Source: Rhinopithecus roxellana (Eukaryota > Chordata > Mammalia > Primates > Cercopithecidae). Taken from it: 64,000 nt of DNA. The notes beneath the pieces were generated by a model that did not search any database, was not told the DNA's origin, and saw only the letters and a list, made by a program, of their open reading frames with translations. The stretch spans positions 70,646,095 through 70,710,094 of the forward strand of contig NC_044557.1 of assembly GCF_007565055.1 (NCBI RefSeq), in the 5' to 3' direction. Position numbers and translations under genes: made by a program. This document shows, piece after piece, positions 34,220 to 47,697 of the stretch. Position 1 is the first letter of the stretch. Each line of letters opens with the position of its first letter.

Positions 34220-34875
34220 TTAAAACCATCTTAGCCATCTTTAAGTGTGTGGTTCAGTAGTGTGAAGAATATTCACATCATAGTGAAACCCATCTCCAGA
34301 ACTGTTTTGATTTTGTGAATCTGAAACTCCATACCCATTAAATCACAACTCTCCTTTTCCCCTCCCTACAACTCTTTTGTTTCTATGAATTTGACCACTT
34401 TATATACCTAAGAAAAATGGAATCTTACAGTAGTTATCTTCTTGTGACTGGCTTATTTCACTTTGCATAATATCCTCAAGGTTCATCCATGCTGTAGCAC
34501 ATGACAGGGTTTTCTTTCTATAACTGAATAATATTTAATTCTACATATATACCACATTTGTATATCCATTAATTGGTGGACAAGTAGCTTGATGTCACTT
34601 CTTGGCAATAGTGAATAGCACTGCTGTGAACATAGATATGCAGATATCTTATAGAAACCTTGCTTTCATTTCTTTGGAATTTATATCAAGAACTGAGATT
34701 ATCAGATCCTATGGTATATTTTTTTAAATTTTTTGAGGAAACTGCATACTGTTTCCTATTGTGGTAGCATTATTTTACATCCCACCAATAGTACATGGTA
34801 GTTCCAATTTCTCCACATTCTCACCAACACTTGCTATTATCTGTGAAACATTGTATCTTTTCCTTTTTTTAATGA
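34220..34875 (-). mobile_element. L1M LINE fragment, antisense
   Basis: Same reversed L1M text as at 855-2700, here uninterrupted: 'taagtgtgtggttcagtagtgtgaa', 'ggcttatttcactttgcataatatcctcaaggttcatccatgctgtagca', 'ctccacattctcaccaacacttg'. It covers the ORF2 end and 3' UTR. Confidence 0.8.
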
Positions 34876-35841
34876 TGCACTATAATTTTTGTTTCAAAAA
34901 ATATATGACTTAAGCTAATATTTTGTGAGCAAAAATGCAGGGCCAATATATTTAAATATTATCCAGGCTTCTAAGTGTGTTCAGTTTCAGAAGCTAAATA
35001 TTTTCCTGAACATTCCTTAAGTAAATGAATAACTTGCTCTTTTGAACCTAAAACACATACTTGTTTCTTCATTCCTGTGACTACCACTGTCTTACCCAGC
35101 ATTGAAACCTTCTTAAACTTAGTCAGAGGAAGACAAGTGGGAAGGTGTAGACTTCTCACTTCAATAGTCTGCTAAAGATGCAGAAAAAATATGGTGCTAT
35201 TCAAAGACAGTCTATACTTAAAGATTTAGAGTTTTGGATGGAAATAACCCGGTGAAATAGCAAGAACGTTTGAAAGAGAACTTGACAAACCACTGCTGCA
35301 GAAAGCTGAATTCCAAGGAAGTATGCCCAATATCCATGAAGCTGAGAAGTAAGTTTCTGAAATCATGCCTTTCTATTTTTTTTTTTTAAATTTCTCATTT
35401 GCCTAAAAAATGTCAACCACTTGTTGAGGCAAGCAGGATCTTGCTACTGGAACATATAAATTAACCAAAGAAAAGTATTATGTAAATAACAGTACATTTG
35501 GATATTTGTTTAGTGGCCCTTTTATGGAGTATTAGAAATCACCAACTTTTGACTTTAAGAAAAGAATATTAATATGTGTGTTGTCAGTAATATTTTGATT
35601 CTGTGATATGTTTTTTTTTAAAAAAAAAACCTTTAAAACATTTGTCTTATTTCTATTAATGTCACTTGATTTGTCTGGTTTCCAATTCCTGTTTCATTCA
35701 TAGAACCTTCTAGAATTAAATGTCTTTTTTCATTTTAAACATGAAAGCAGAGGAAGAAAATGAACTTCTAATACATTTAATGTCACACTTACTGTGAGAC
35801 ACCCATATTGAGATTCTCAAAATATTGCTTGTATGGAGAAA
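34876..35841. other. Unassigned intergenic sequence
   Basis: No supported gene. The 62-residue minus-strand frame at 34971-35159 has no recognisable motif. Confidence 0.35.
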
Positions 35842-35860
35842 AGAAGATTATCATTTTCAG

Positions 35861-36170
35861 GGCCAGGCACGATGGCTCACACCTATAATCCCAGCACTTT
35901 GGAAGGCCAAGGCAGTCAGATCACCTGAGGTCAGGAGTTTAAGACCAGCCTGGCCAGCATGGAGAAACCTTGTCTCTATTAAAAATACAAATATTAGCTG
36001 AGTGTGGTGGCGGGTGCTTGTAATCTCAGCTACTAGGGACGCTGAGGCAGGAGAATCGCTTGAACCTGGGAGGTGGAGGTTGCAGTAAGCCGAGATCGTG
36101 CCACTGCACCGCAGCCTGGCAACAAAGCGAGACTCTGTCTTGGAAAAAAACTAAAAAAACAAAAACAAAA
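35861..36170 (+). mobile_element. AluS-type SINE
   Basis: Complete from GGCCAGGCACGATGG to an A-rich tail. Target-site duplication of 17 bp, agaagattatcattttc (35842-35858) and agaaaattatcattttc (36171-36187). Confidence 0.96.
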
Positions 36171-36275
36171 AGAAAATTATCATTTTCTAGCCAGTGACTA
36201 GTAAATTTTCTAAAGCTATCAGATAATTTATAACAATAATGGATTTAAAAAACCAACAAGACAGATTTTTTTCTA

Positions 36276-36395
36276 TTGACATATATATGACATATATTCA
36301 TATATGTATTCACATATATACATACATTCACATATATTCATATATATTCACATATATACATATATTCATATATATGTTCATATATTATATATGTG
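36276..36395. repeat. AT-rich (CATATATT)n-like low-complexity tract
   Basis: About 120 bp of irregular CATATA/TTCATATA units, self-complementary in many registers. Confidence 0.9.
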
Positions 36396-36631
36396 AAGGT
36401 AAATACTGATCAAAATCCAGGGCAGCTCACTTGGAGAGAAAAATTACAAAGACCTATTATTAGGTAAAACAAGATTATTTGGAATTATAGGAGTAAGAGT
36501 TAAGAATAAACTAAAAACAAAGCACTTGTTCTTTCTGGCAGCTGAAAATAGCAAACCTGGGGACAAGAAGGTTTTTCTTCCCGTATTCCTTATGCTGGTT
36601 AGCTAGCATGATGACTGAAACAGAAATGTGT

Positions 36632-36967
36632 TGCCGGGTGCGGTGGCTCAAGCCTGTAATCCCAGCACTTTGGGAGGCTGAGATGGGCGGATCACGAGGT
36701 CAGGAGATGGAGACCATCCTGGCTAATACGGTGAAACCCCGTCTCTACTAAAAAATACAAAAAATTAGCCGGGCGTGGTGGCAGACGCCTGTAGTCCCAG
36801 TTACTCCGGAGGCTGAGGCAGGAGAATGGTGTGAACCCGGGAGGTGAGGTGGAGCTTGCAGTGAGCTGAGATCCGGCCACTGCACTCCAGCCTGGGCGAC
36901 AGAGCGAGACTACGTCTCAAAAAAAAAAAAAAAAAAAAAACAAAAAAAACAAAACAAAACAAAACAA
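36632..36967 (+). mobile_element. AluY-type SINE, Old World monkey-like
   Basis: Complete Alu with 'gctcaagcctgtaatccc' and 'gagatccggccactgcac', states I associate with the Old World monkey AluY lineage. A (CAAAA)n tail follows. Target-site duplication aaacagaaatgtg at 36618-36630 and 36968-36980. Confidence 0.95.
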
Positions 36968-36980
36968 AAACAGAAATGTG

Positions 36981-38285
36981 CCTGCCATTGTAGAGCTTAC
37001 AATTATTTCTTTTTGGTGGTAGTATTCCACAATGGAGAGCATTGGATAAAAATAGGCAGTCTTTTACAACATTTTAATTTAGTCTTTGTTAATGTTAAAG
37101 AGACAAATTCCTTATTGAATTTCTGAGCAAAGCTTAATAATAAAGAAGTTAGAGGAAAAACACCCACCACATTTTATAAAGTAGTGAAAAAATCTTATTA
37201 AGCAACAGAAGTGTTGTTTTTCCTGTTTTTAGAAAATAACCACTGAAGCTTATCACTTGAAAAGCAGACTTATTTTGCAAAGAACTTACTAATTTATAAA
37301 ATAATGAGACTTTGGAGAAGCATTTTCCTTGTCAATTGTCTTATACGTTTCAGGGATGTGATAGAACAAACCAGTGTCACAGTCTCTTGGCACCACTTTT
37401 AGGATATGAATATATTTGGCACCCTCCCCATGGTATTCAGCCTTGGGGTTCTCAGCCAAAACTGAAACAAAGTTCTATTTCCATAGCTTCTCCACTTCTA
37501 TGACATAATGTAGTTATGCTATCTTAAACTTATTCCTATTGATTAAGTTTGTAGTTGTTAGGAGGTTTTTTTTTTTTTTTTAAGACTAAAGGTATTTGTA
37601 TCTAAATATATAACTTTCTTAAACAGAGTATTAATTAGAAAGTATAGTTTTTCCTTAAGCTTTAAGGACAATTCATAAGTCTAAGTATTTTTATATAAAA
37701 TATAGTCACTTGATTCCACTGACTCGTGACTTTAATGGATTAAGTTCCCCCCAAATTTACTCTCATTTACAAGCCTATTAAACTTCTTTAAATACTTCAA
37801 ACTAGGTTTCAAATTTGTATGACTTTTAACAAACACTTTAAATGCCTGATGGGGCAAACTTAAAATGTAATAAGCCAGTGCTTGCTAAACACTTAACCTC
37901 TGTAAAGCTAATAAATCAAACCTATAAATGTAGTAAATTAGAGTCTCCTAAGCATTTCAAACATCTTAAAATCAGGACTGGAAGCAAGAGTTCCAGTAAA
38001 AGATTGTGGATTAAATGCAACCATTAAGGTCTGTTCCATTTTTATCCTCAACTAAAATGACAGTACAGGGATTTTCTAAGGAGACATATGCCAAAAGGAC
38101 CAAACCAGAAGAGGAGATAACAGCAATAAAATTTCTTAGGTTGAAGGCAGATAATTTAGCAGACCCAAGAAAGCTAACGCTAACAGTGGGAATAACTGAG
38201 AAGCACCCAATTTACAGTGTGGAACTCCTGAAAGTAGTTGATGATGTTGAGTATTTTAAAAAGTAGGAATAAAGATAAAACTAAA
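36981..38285. other. Unassigned AT-rich intergenic sequence
   Basis: Two short plus-strand frames (37842-38027 and 38015-38266) have no recognisable domain. Poly(T) at 37566-37582. Confidence 0.35.
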
Positions 38286-38479
38286 GTATCTTTTCAAAAA
38301 GCAGATTGACCTAGGAGAGAAGATTTAATGTGACTGACATTAAGAATTCTCTTAGGAACAGCTCAATCAGAGCATACTACAGTCAAGACTGCAGTCACTT
38401 CATCACTTCCAATCTGCTTTTTTAGTGTCCCATTCTTAAATGGGAATGTATTGAGGTTCAACTCCTAATATGAGAACAC

Positions 38480-39460
38480 TGACTAAACCAAGGACACAGA
38501 AAAGAAAAATTGGAAGGAACAGAAAATATTTGGGAAGAAAGAAAACCGTCTAAAGAGATTCTTAGCATTCTCAAAAGAATAAAATATATTGTATCCAGGA
38601 AATCAAAATAGCCTGATACAAAAAGGGATATTCAGGAAACAAAAATCTCTAGGAGATTAAAGGTATAATTGCATAAATGAAAAACCCAGTAAAAGCTTTG
38701 AAAGAAATCTTCCTGAAAGTAGAAAAGGGATGAAAATAATAGAGAAAAAGTAGAGAAATCTGAGGGCCAGTCATGGAACTCCATCATCCAAACAGGATCT
38801 CCAGAAACAGATACCAGACTTAAAAAAGGAGAGAGGAGTTGGGAGGAGGGGGGTGAAAAGTCGAAGAAATAATGTGAGAAAATTTCCCAGAACTGCAGGA
38901 CATGAGTTTCCAAATTGAAAGAGCCCAGTAGCAAGAACAATGAAAAAAAGTCTCCCACTCAGGCATTTTATCATGAAATTTCAGAAAACTTGTTTCAAAG
39001 AAAAGATTCTTAAATCGTCAGGGAGACATATTCATTCAATGGATCAAGAATCAGAATGACATAGGACTTCTGTAAAGCAATACTAGAAGCTACAAAGTCA
39101 TAGAGTATGCTTTAAAATTTGAATGGTAAATTATTTCCTATCAATAGTTTTACTATCATTATAAATCAACTATGAGTAGAATAAAGTCATTTTCATATAG
39201 GCACATTTTAAAAATTTCCCTCTCATTACAGTTTCTCAAGTGCTACAGCAATATGAGAAAGAAAAAAATGGAACCCAATAAATAGGAGATATCTGTAAGG
39301 AAGAAGTGAAGGGAATCCCACACAGGGTAATTCTAAGACAGCTATGCCACATGAAAACAGTCTAGGCTGATGCAGGTCAGAGAAAAGAATTCAGAGTGGT
39401 TAGCTCTGGGGAGTAGGAAAAAGGATGGGATTGGGGGGGATTGCTTTGTTTTACAAGTCA
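38480..39460 (+). repeat. HAL1-like (half-L1) fragment
   Basis: Ordered text fits the ORF1-like body of HAL1: 'ggaactccatcatccaaacagg', 'gagaaaatttcccagaactgcaggacatgagtttccaaattgaaagagcccag', 'catgaaatttcagaaaac', 'aagaatcagaatgacataggacttct'. The reading frame is broken many times. HAL1 is a non-autonomous relative of L1 with only an ORF1-like gene. Confidence 0.6.
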
Positions 39461-40050
39461 AGTAGAACTAGCTATTTGCTTCTTTAGTTTATGTGGAACT
39501 TCGATAAAAATGAAAACTAAACTTATAAAGAGACAAAACATAATTTAAATATCATGTCAATTAAAAAACCCACTGTTCCTCTATAAACCCAACTTGAATA
39601 ATGGTTATTTCTTCATCATCTCTACACTCTTATGGTATACTTTCCTGGGGTGAAAAGTTGCTTATTTGACTAAGGAGACTTTTATCATCATCTCCAGTCT
39701 ACAACAGCAACTATGACCATAGGTTTGTGTTGTGGATGGCAATTCTAGAATAGGGCTTCTCAAAGATATATCTAGGAAAATTCTATCTAAACACAAGATA
39801 GCAATCCAAGTCCCTTCTTTTAGTGGGACTTCTAAAGCCCACTCCTTTTCTTACACCCTACTGCATCCCATGTTATTTTATTCACTATTTTCCTGTTATC
39901 TCAGGCAACTTTAGTCTAAACTGACTTACTAGGTTGTATAGGCATTACCCAGATTGGATTTTATCTTTTCGACTTGATTGAATTCAGTACGCTTTTAAAA
40001 TTTTACATTATTTCATTATCCACCATTCTACATGCTATAGTAATTTAATT
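39461..40050. other. Unassigned intergenic sequence
   Basis: No supported feature. Confidence 0.35.
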
Positions 40051-40054
40051 CAGT

Positions 40055-41960
40055 TCCTCGTGGAGCTTATGTTACATATCAGCAGAAGGTAAAAACTATA
40101 TAAATAAACATGAATGTAGGGAATGAGTAAACTGTAGAGTAAATTAGGTAACAGGTGCTATAGAGTAAAGAAAATGCCAAGCCAGGTCAAGGAAGTCAGA
40201 AGTGCCAAAGAGGGGATGTGTCACAATCTTTAACGGTGGTAAGAGTAAGCCTCACTGAGAAGATGACAAAGATAAGTAAAAAATTGAAGGAGGTAAGGGA
40301 GTTAGTAATGCAGATACATGGAGAAATAGCATTCCAAGAAGCAGGAAAGTAAGGCCTTGAGATGCGAACTTGTTTTGCATATTTCAGAAATATCTAGGTA
40401 GACAATAGGATAGAATGAACAACAGAAGAATATATGGGAGATGCCTTTGGAGAGATAATGGGGGCCAAATCATATGATATCTTAGAAGCTTTTACTCAGT
40501 ATTAGAGTTTTTACTCTAATTCTGGGCTAGAGTTTTTACTCCCAGTGAAATGAGAAGTGATCAGTGATTTTGAGCAATGATTTGACAAATCTGACTTACA
40601 TTTTGAGAGACCTGTTCCAGCTAGAACGTGGAGAACAAACTGTTGGAATATCAAGATTGGAAGCAGACCAGTTAGGAAGTTATAGCCATGATTCAGGTGA
40701 GAAATAGGGTAGTTGAGACCAAGATAGTAGTGATAGAGGTGGTGAGAAGTGGTCACATTCTGTATATACTTTAAAGGTAGAGCTGACAAATTTTCCTAAT
40801 GAATATGATGGGGTGGGTGTTAAGGAGCAGAAAGAAAGAAAAAAAAAAAGAGAAGAAAAACAAAGCAGTCACGTATTCCTCCCCCAGGTTTTGACCTGAG
40901 AAAATGATGGATTTGACCTCACATACAGTGGGAACAGTGAAGGTGGCACAGGTTTGCAGAGAATTCAGGAGTTTACTTCTGAACATAGTTAAGTTTCAGG
41001 TGTTAGCTAGGTCTCTAAATTGAGAGAGAGAATAAACTAGCTGGCTATTTGAATGTGGAGTTTGGGGGAAAATCTGTATTAGAAATATTGATTTAGGAGT
41101 CTTCAATACATGGGTAATAGCAAAAACCATGGATGAGCTCAGCAAAGGAGAAAGCATAGATAGATGATCTGTACTAAGGCCTAGGATTTCCAGTGCTGGG
41201 GAAGAAGAAGTAGACCTGGAAAAAAGACTGAGAAGGAGCAGCAGTGGAGGAGGAAAATCAGGAGATTGTGATGTCCTGGGTGCTAGTGAGGAAAGCATGT
41301 GGAGAAGAAGATAGAGATAAATGTGTTGAATGAGAATTGAGATGACTATTTATCAAGGAGGAGGTCATTGGTGACTTCAGCAAGAGCAGTTCAGTGCAGT
41401 GGTGGGTCTCTAGGCCCACTTAGAATGGATTTTTAAAAGAGCATGGAAAGAGAGGATTTAGAAGTGGTAACTATGGAAAATTTCTAGGATTTTTGCTATA
41501 AAGGGAAGCAGTAGAAAGGAGTGTTCATCCATGGCGTAAATTGGGTCAGGAAATGAGAAAGTAACAGAATATTTTTATGTGGATTAATCCAGTAGAGGTG
41601 GAAAATTTGACGATATAGAAGAGAGTAAAGAGTTCCAAGATTGTCTCTGAATAGGTGAGAGAGGATGGGGATACATTAGGTTAAAGTAGAAGCATCTGAG
41701 AAGGTTGAGTCAGTAGGCACAGATACATGTAGGTGGGTTGATGTGGTGTTGAGTCTGTGGAGGTTCTCTAATTTTTTTTCAGTAAAGTAGGGACCAAGAT
41801 TATCAGTGGAGAATGAGGATGTTGGAAGAGTTTCTTGGGTTTGAGGGGAAAGAACAAATGGCGTGAAATTATCCTCTAGGAGAGTAGGAGAGTGAATGAA
41901 CTATGAAAATATACTACAAAGACCAGGCAGCACTGAAGGGTCACTTGAAGCTCACACTCG
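40055..41960 (-). mobile_element. L2 LINE, antisense: RT domain through 3' UTR
   Basis: Nearly 2 kb that reads, in reverse, from the L2 reverse-transcriptase domain (41960 side) to the 3' UTR (40055 side). Landmarks on the plus strand include 'aggtcattggtgacttcagcaagagcagtt', 'actgagaaggagcagcagtggaggaggaaaa', 'tgagaagtggtcacattctgtatata' and 'gcctcactgagaagatgacaaag'. Minus-strand frames at 40511-40789 and 40996-41298 are pieces of the decayed polymerase gene. It is unusually long for this ancient family, whose copies are mostly short 3' fragments. Confidence 0.8.
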
Positions 41961-42440
41961 TAAATATCTCAGCAAAGCTTGCTAATCATGATGACAGAGT
42001 TATATTTGAAAATACAAAGACACCTTAGTTATGGTTGTTATTTGAAGATGGACTTTAAATAAAGAATGTTCTCAAATGATAGGCTGCAGCACTTCTCAGA
42101 GAAGTCCCACTAGATAGATTTGTAATCATCATAGGGGTTCTGGTTGAGGTGTGTGCACACCTGTGGCTGTTGCTGTGCCTGGATAAACTACGTAGCGTGG
42201 TTTTTCCTTCCCTCCTCTTCATGAAACTCTCTCTTCTTGCATGTTTTCTTTTCCTTGTGGGTATAGACTGGAACATTAATATTTGAATCGCTGAGTATAA
42301 CCATTATTTTGAGCTGGGGAAGAGGAAAAGAAAATGGTACTAGGATGCCTAGTACAGATAAGGAAAAGATAGATATTTAAAGAATTATTTAGAATAATAG
42401 ATCTGTGAAGGTAAGACCAGTGGAACCATCTTCTAAATAT
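41961..42440. other. Unassigned intergenic sequence
   Basis: No supported feature. Confidence 0.35.
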
Positions 42441-42443
42441 AAA

Positions 42444-42446
<3 letters not shown>

Positions 42447-42478
<32 letters not shown>

Positions 42479-42768
42479 AGACGGAGTCTCGCTCTGTCAC
42501 CCAGGCTGGAGTGCAGTGGCACAATCTCGGCTTACTGCAAGCTCCACCTCTGGGGTTCACGCCATTCTCCTGCCTCAGCCTCCCGAGTAACTGGGACTAC
42601 AGGCGCCCGCCACGCCTGGCTAGTTTTTGTGTGTGTGTGTGTGTGTTTTTAATAGAGACAGGGTTTCACCATGTTAGCCAGGATGGTCTCAGTCTCCTGA
42701 CTTCGTGATCCACCCACCTTGGCCTCCCAAAGTGCTGGGATTATAGGTGTGAGCCACCACACCTGGCC
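42447..42768 (-). mobile_element. AluY/S-type SINE, antisense, with (TG)n in the middle linker
   Basis: Poly(T), complete antisense Alu, and target-site duplication aacaatttttttt at about 42442 and 42769. A (TG)n microsatellite of about 9 units (42628-42646) has formed in the A-rich linker region. Confidence 0.95.
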
Positions 42769-43011
42769 AACAATTTTTTTTTTTTTTAAAGGAGAAGAAA
42801 CTGCAATGATGGTGTGGAAATGCAATATATCTCAAAGGACTTCCAACCTATTTTGAGTTATCTTTGATAGGACTGCCAGATATTGGGTTAACTGAGCACT
42901 GAAGCTCTTCTTTAATGATCTAATGTGTCAAGCAAGGAGGAAAATGTTCCTTGGTTCTTGGTCTGCATTTGTGTGAAAGAAATACATATAATTTCTCATT
43001 TACTTTTCTTT

Positions 43012-43288
43012 TTGAGACAGAGTTTTGCTCTGTCAACCCAGGCTAGAGTGTAGTGGCGCGATCTCGGCTCGCTGCAACCTCCGCCTCCCGGGTTCAAGCA
43101 GTTCTCCTGCCTTAGCCTCCCGAGTAGCTGGGAACAGGCGTCTACAGTGCCTAGCTAATTTTTATATTTTTAGTAGAGATGAGGTTTCACCATCTTGGCC
43201 AGGCTGGTCTCGAACTCCTGACATGATCCACCATCCTCGGCCTCCTGGAGTGCTGGGATTACAGGTATGAGCCACCGTGCCCGGACTG
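43012..43288 (-). mobile_element. AluS-type SINE, antisense
   Basis: Short T-rich tail and then a near-complete antisense Alu with small deletions ('agctgggaacaggcg', 'ctgacatgatcc'). Flanks catttacttttct and catttaattttaa form an imperfect duplication. Confidence 0.93.
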
Positions 43289-43319
43289 TCATTTAATTTT
43301 AAACCAAGCAATTTCTTTT

Positions 43320-43445
43320 AATATGGTATAATAGTTAAACGCTTCCTATCAGGGCTTGTATATTTCAGCTGCACAATACTAGGCAGATTACTTAATCTTT
43401 CACTATTTGGTGTTTTAATATGTAACTCATAACTTTGTAACCAAA
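43320..43445 (-). repeat. Possible MIR fragment, antisense
   Basis: 'tgcacaatactaggcagattacttaatctttcactatttggt' resembles antisense MIR ('...tgggcaagttacttaacctctctgtgcc'). Confidence 0.45.
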
Positions 43446-43920
43446 ATGCAGACTCCATCGCACACTGCTTGCAAAGTCCAACTAACAAGAGTGATGTCTG
43501 GTATAAAGAAAGTGGCTTTATGCCAAAGCTTATCTTAGGGAAAGAGGTACAGGCTCCTGCCTTTGGTGGACTGCTTCACTTTGGGGCCAGAAAGCAGAAG
43601 CTTTAAAGGGGGACTTGATGTGAACAGCATGCAGGGGAAAGAGTGAGCAGGTGCTGATCATTTTGGTGCCATATCTACTGGGTGGTGAGCTGGCACCATC
43701 ACAGACAGAGGTGAGTTGTAAAATGGCCATTGTCTCCAGACACCCTCCAGGTGGGAGAGAGTTCCATCACAGGGCACACTTTAGGTTGTAAGTTAGCTGA
43801 TGTCTCTAGGCAGTTTGGAGAGGGAGAATTCTGACCCTGGAGCTTTTGAGGTAAATGCATGGTCAGATAAGCCTGCTGTGTGGGGAGCATCTGGTGAAGG
43901 GAAGGTAAAGGGTATCATTA
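43446..43920. other. Unassigned, possibly an old LTR
   Basis: GC-richer than its surroundings ('ggtacaggctcctgcctttggtgga...', 'agttagctgatgtctctaggcag'). The texture resembles a retroviral LTR, but I cannot name it and see no terminal repeats. Confidence 0.3.
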
Positions 43921-43927
43921 CATTTCT

Positions 43928-44930
<1,003 letters not shown>

Positions 44931-44931
44931 C

Positions 44932-45575
44932 ACTTACATAACTCATATTCTTGTGTGAGTAAACAGCCAATAAATAAGAAAAATATCAATAAATAATTTA
45001 AGAGGATGATAGATGTATTAAATAGTAATGATGATAAAGATTTCTGGAGTACTTGGAGAACATGAAATTCAAGACACTGTTCCCAGTGCTTTCCATGATT
45101 TCTTTCATTTGATCCTCACTGCAACCCACAAGTAGCTACTTCACTTTACAGATGAAGATATTGAGGCAGGGCTAGAATGATCCTAAGTGGTGGAACCAAG
45201 ATTAGAAACCAAGCCACTTCTGACTCCAGAAGTGTCTAGGGCAGTCTGCTCTGAGAAGGCAACAGTGGAATGAAGAGAAGAAGCCAGACTTTTGAAGATC
45301 TAAGGGAAGAGCAAGCACAAAGGCCAGGAAGTGGAAGTGAGTTTGGTATGGCAAGGTATAGGGAAAAACAAACCAACAAACAAAAACCATCCCATATGAT
45401 TGTACTAAAGGAGGATGCAGGAAGACTAGCAGAGGCCAGGTCAGGGTAGGGAGCTTGGATTTTACTCTAAATTGCAAGAGGAAGCCATTGAAGGATTTCA
45501 ATCAGAGCAGCAACCTGATTTATGATATAAGGAGCTCGCTCTGGATGTTGAAAGGAAAACAGATGGTAGGGTAAG
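44932..45575 (-). repeat. L2 fragment, antisense, split by a MIR
   Basis: 44932-45010 ('aactcatattcttgtgtgagtaaacagccaataaataag') and 45236-45575 ('ggagcttggattttactctaaattgcaagaggaagccattgaaggatttcaatcagagcag') match antisense L2. A MIR lies between them. Confidence 0.65.
45035..45232 (+). repeat. MIR SINE
   Basis: Sense MIR: 'gtgctttccatgatttctttcatttgatcctcactgcaacccac', 'ttacagatgaagatattgaggca', 'gtggtggaaccaagattagaaacc'. Confidence 0.8.
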
Positions 45576-45654
45576 AGTTTCATGTTTCTACCATTTATAT
45601 AAACATTGCGTAAACGCTAGCAATACTGAACCCCGTGTTTTCTAAATGTGACCC

Positions 45655-45930
45655 CTACAGTCCCCTGCTCTTTTTCAGGTGTTTTCTTCTGTTTAGAATC
45701 CCTTCCTTGAGTCCTCTCCTCCTTTCCATTGCAGCCTGCCTTTTAAGATTTCTTTTGTGAAGCTTTCCTGGATTCTTCAATTATATAACTTCCATCCTTT
45801 GAACTCAAGTATATATTTCAAGTATAGCTTTTCTGTGTTAACCTCTGTCCTAGGATATCTGTTATTTGACTGCCTGCCTCACGGACTGTTAGATCCCAAT
45901 TTTGAGATCAAGGGCTAGGACTTGCAGGCC
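45655..45930 (+). repeat. L2 LINE 3' UTR
   Basis: 'tagaatcccttccttgagtcctctcc', 'ttaagatttcttttgtgaagctttcctggattcttc' and 'ctcacggactgttagatcccaattttgagatcaagggctagga' follow the L2 3' end order. Confidence 0.65.
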
Positions 45931-47682
45931 ATCCTAGATGAGTATGCACGTTGATTCCTTCACAAGGGCACCCGACCTGCCAGAACTCTGCTCACCAAAC
46001 TGAGCTCCCTGACACAGGCTGCACCAATGAAGCGGAGAGTCCTTTTTTGTCTACTTTGTATAGAGATATCATATAAAATAGTGGATCCAGAATTGATTTC
46101 TTTCATCTTTGCATCTGAAACAGCACATCACATCTAGCAATAGAAGTATATACATAGTAGATATTTTATCAAACCTTTTTATTAATAATTGATTCTGATT
46201 TAACTAAGTCCAGCTGTAAGTAAGTAAGATGTAAACCTTAAGGTTTATGGTGTGCTTTACTCATTTACCAAGGCTATATGCAGAAAGGAATGGAACTGAT
46301 CATCCTACCAAGCGCCCCTGCTCAGCCAGCATATCTCAATTGCTTGATAGGCTGTGGTTTGTGTAAAAAGAGGGAAACAAAACATAGGTGACGGATTTAA
46401 GGTACATCAAGCTGGAACAAGACATTATGTTGAAGTGTTAGGACATTGCAGTGCACCGTAGTCTATGATACCACAGGTTGGAAACCTTGAGGACTTTTGT
46501 TAAGATTGCTGATGACATATTTTCAGCAAAGGTCACAATATCCAGGGGAAGTAAAATATAAAGGGTGTATTAGATTGCTGAGGCTTTCTTTTTTTTTTTT
46601 TTTTTTTTTTCTCTAGCTAGCAGTGTAAAGGACATGTGGTTCTATTTTGAGAGCTGATTCCCTCTTTGTCCCGAATAAAGTGAAACTCTAATAAGGGTCT
46701 ATCAGCACCAGTGTTTCTGTGTAAGTGGACCTCCTTGTCATCTTTGAAATTAATTTGAAATTAAATGATTAATTTATTATTTACTTCCACTGGAAGCTTA
46801 TATAAATGGTCCTAAAACCAGCAAAGCTGGGGATAGTCCTCTTTGTTACATGCAAGACTAGAAGAATCATGTCAGACCCCATGGAAGCCTTGGGAACCCA
46901 CCCCTAACTGCTGCTTAGTTCTCTGCTATTTTCAGAACTTTATTACTTAGTTGAGAGTTGTACCTCCTGTTTTCAGACCTCCTCGTGTTCTCATTTGCCT
47001 TTCTGCCTTCAGTGTGAATGAGTACATAATCTCTTCTCAGAGCAAGTTTAGTTGAAAATAAAGTCTTAGCACCTAAAAAAATAAGAGGAGGCGACCAGCA
47101 AGACTATGAGGCATGGAATCTGGAGCCCAAGGATACTGATAAGAATGAACTGATTCATATTGCTGCTAAGACGCAGAACTGACCTATGAAACACAGCAGA
47201 GTGGGCACAAATGAACCAGAGCCAGGCTCTCCTCCATTAGAAGGTGCTCAGTGTTTACACAATGCCCCTTGTCTGTAGGGGCAAGTACTACATGAGAGGG
47301 AAAGTGGCAGGGAAGTTGCTGGAACTGGAAAGTATCAGACTGATGAAGGAGGCAGCTCTTGTTTAGCTCTGTTAAGCTGTTGCTCTGCAGATGCCTGCCC
47401 ATTGCTGTTAGATTTTTCAGTGGAAGTTGATGTTCTGCATTTTTATGAAACACTTTCTATTCTTTAAATGTTGTCAATCAATTCAAAAAACTTTTGAAAC
47501 ATATAGGCAAAACCATAATCTTCTTTGTGTGGACTACCAGTTTGCAACCCTTGCCTTAAAATTATAACCAACTTCTGTTCTCTGGACTCTGAGAAAGAAG
47601 CATGCACAGAACTATTGTTTTGCTTTGTTAACAAGCAGTCTCATCATTACCTTCTCTGTTTAAAGAAGTATCATTTCTCCTT
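45931..47682. other. Unassigned intergenic sequence
   Basis: No named repeat or exon supported. A poly(T) run without an Alu body sits at 46588-46610. The 89-codon minus-strand frame at 47184-47453 lacks recognisable motifs. Confidence 0.35.
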
Positions 47683-47697
47683 AAGAGTGCTAGAACT

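Noticed and set aside
38015..38266. 83-codon plus-strand frame
   Set aside because: No domain, repeat or splice context recognised, and its length is within chance expectation.
38632..38958. 108-codon minus-strand frame rich in Phe/Leu/Ser
   Set aside because: Antisense of a purine-rich HAL1-like segment. The hydrophobic look comes from poly-pyrimidine codons, not a membrane protein.
40996..41298. 100-codon minus-strand frame as a host gene
   Set aside because: It is part of the decayed L2 reverse transcriptase, not an independent gene.
47184..47453. 89-codon minus-strand frame in non-repeat DNA
   Set aside because: No recognisable motif, exon boundary or family similarity, and no support beyond openness.
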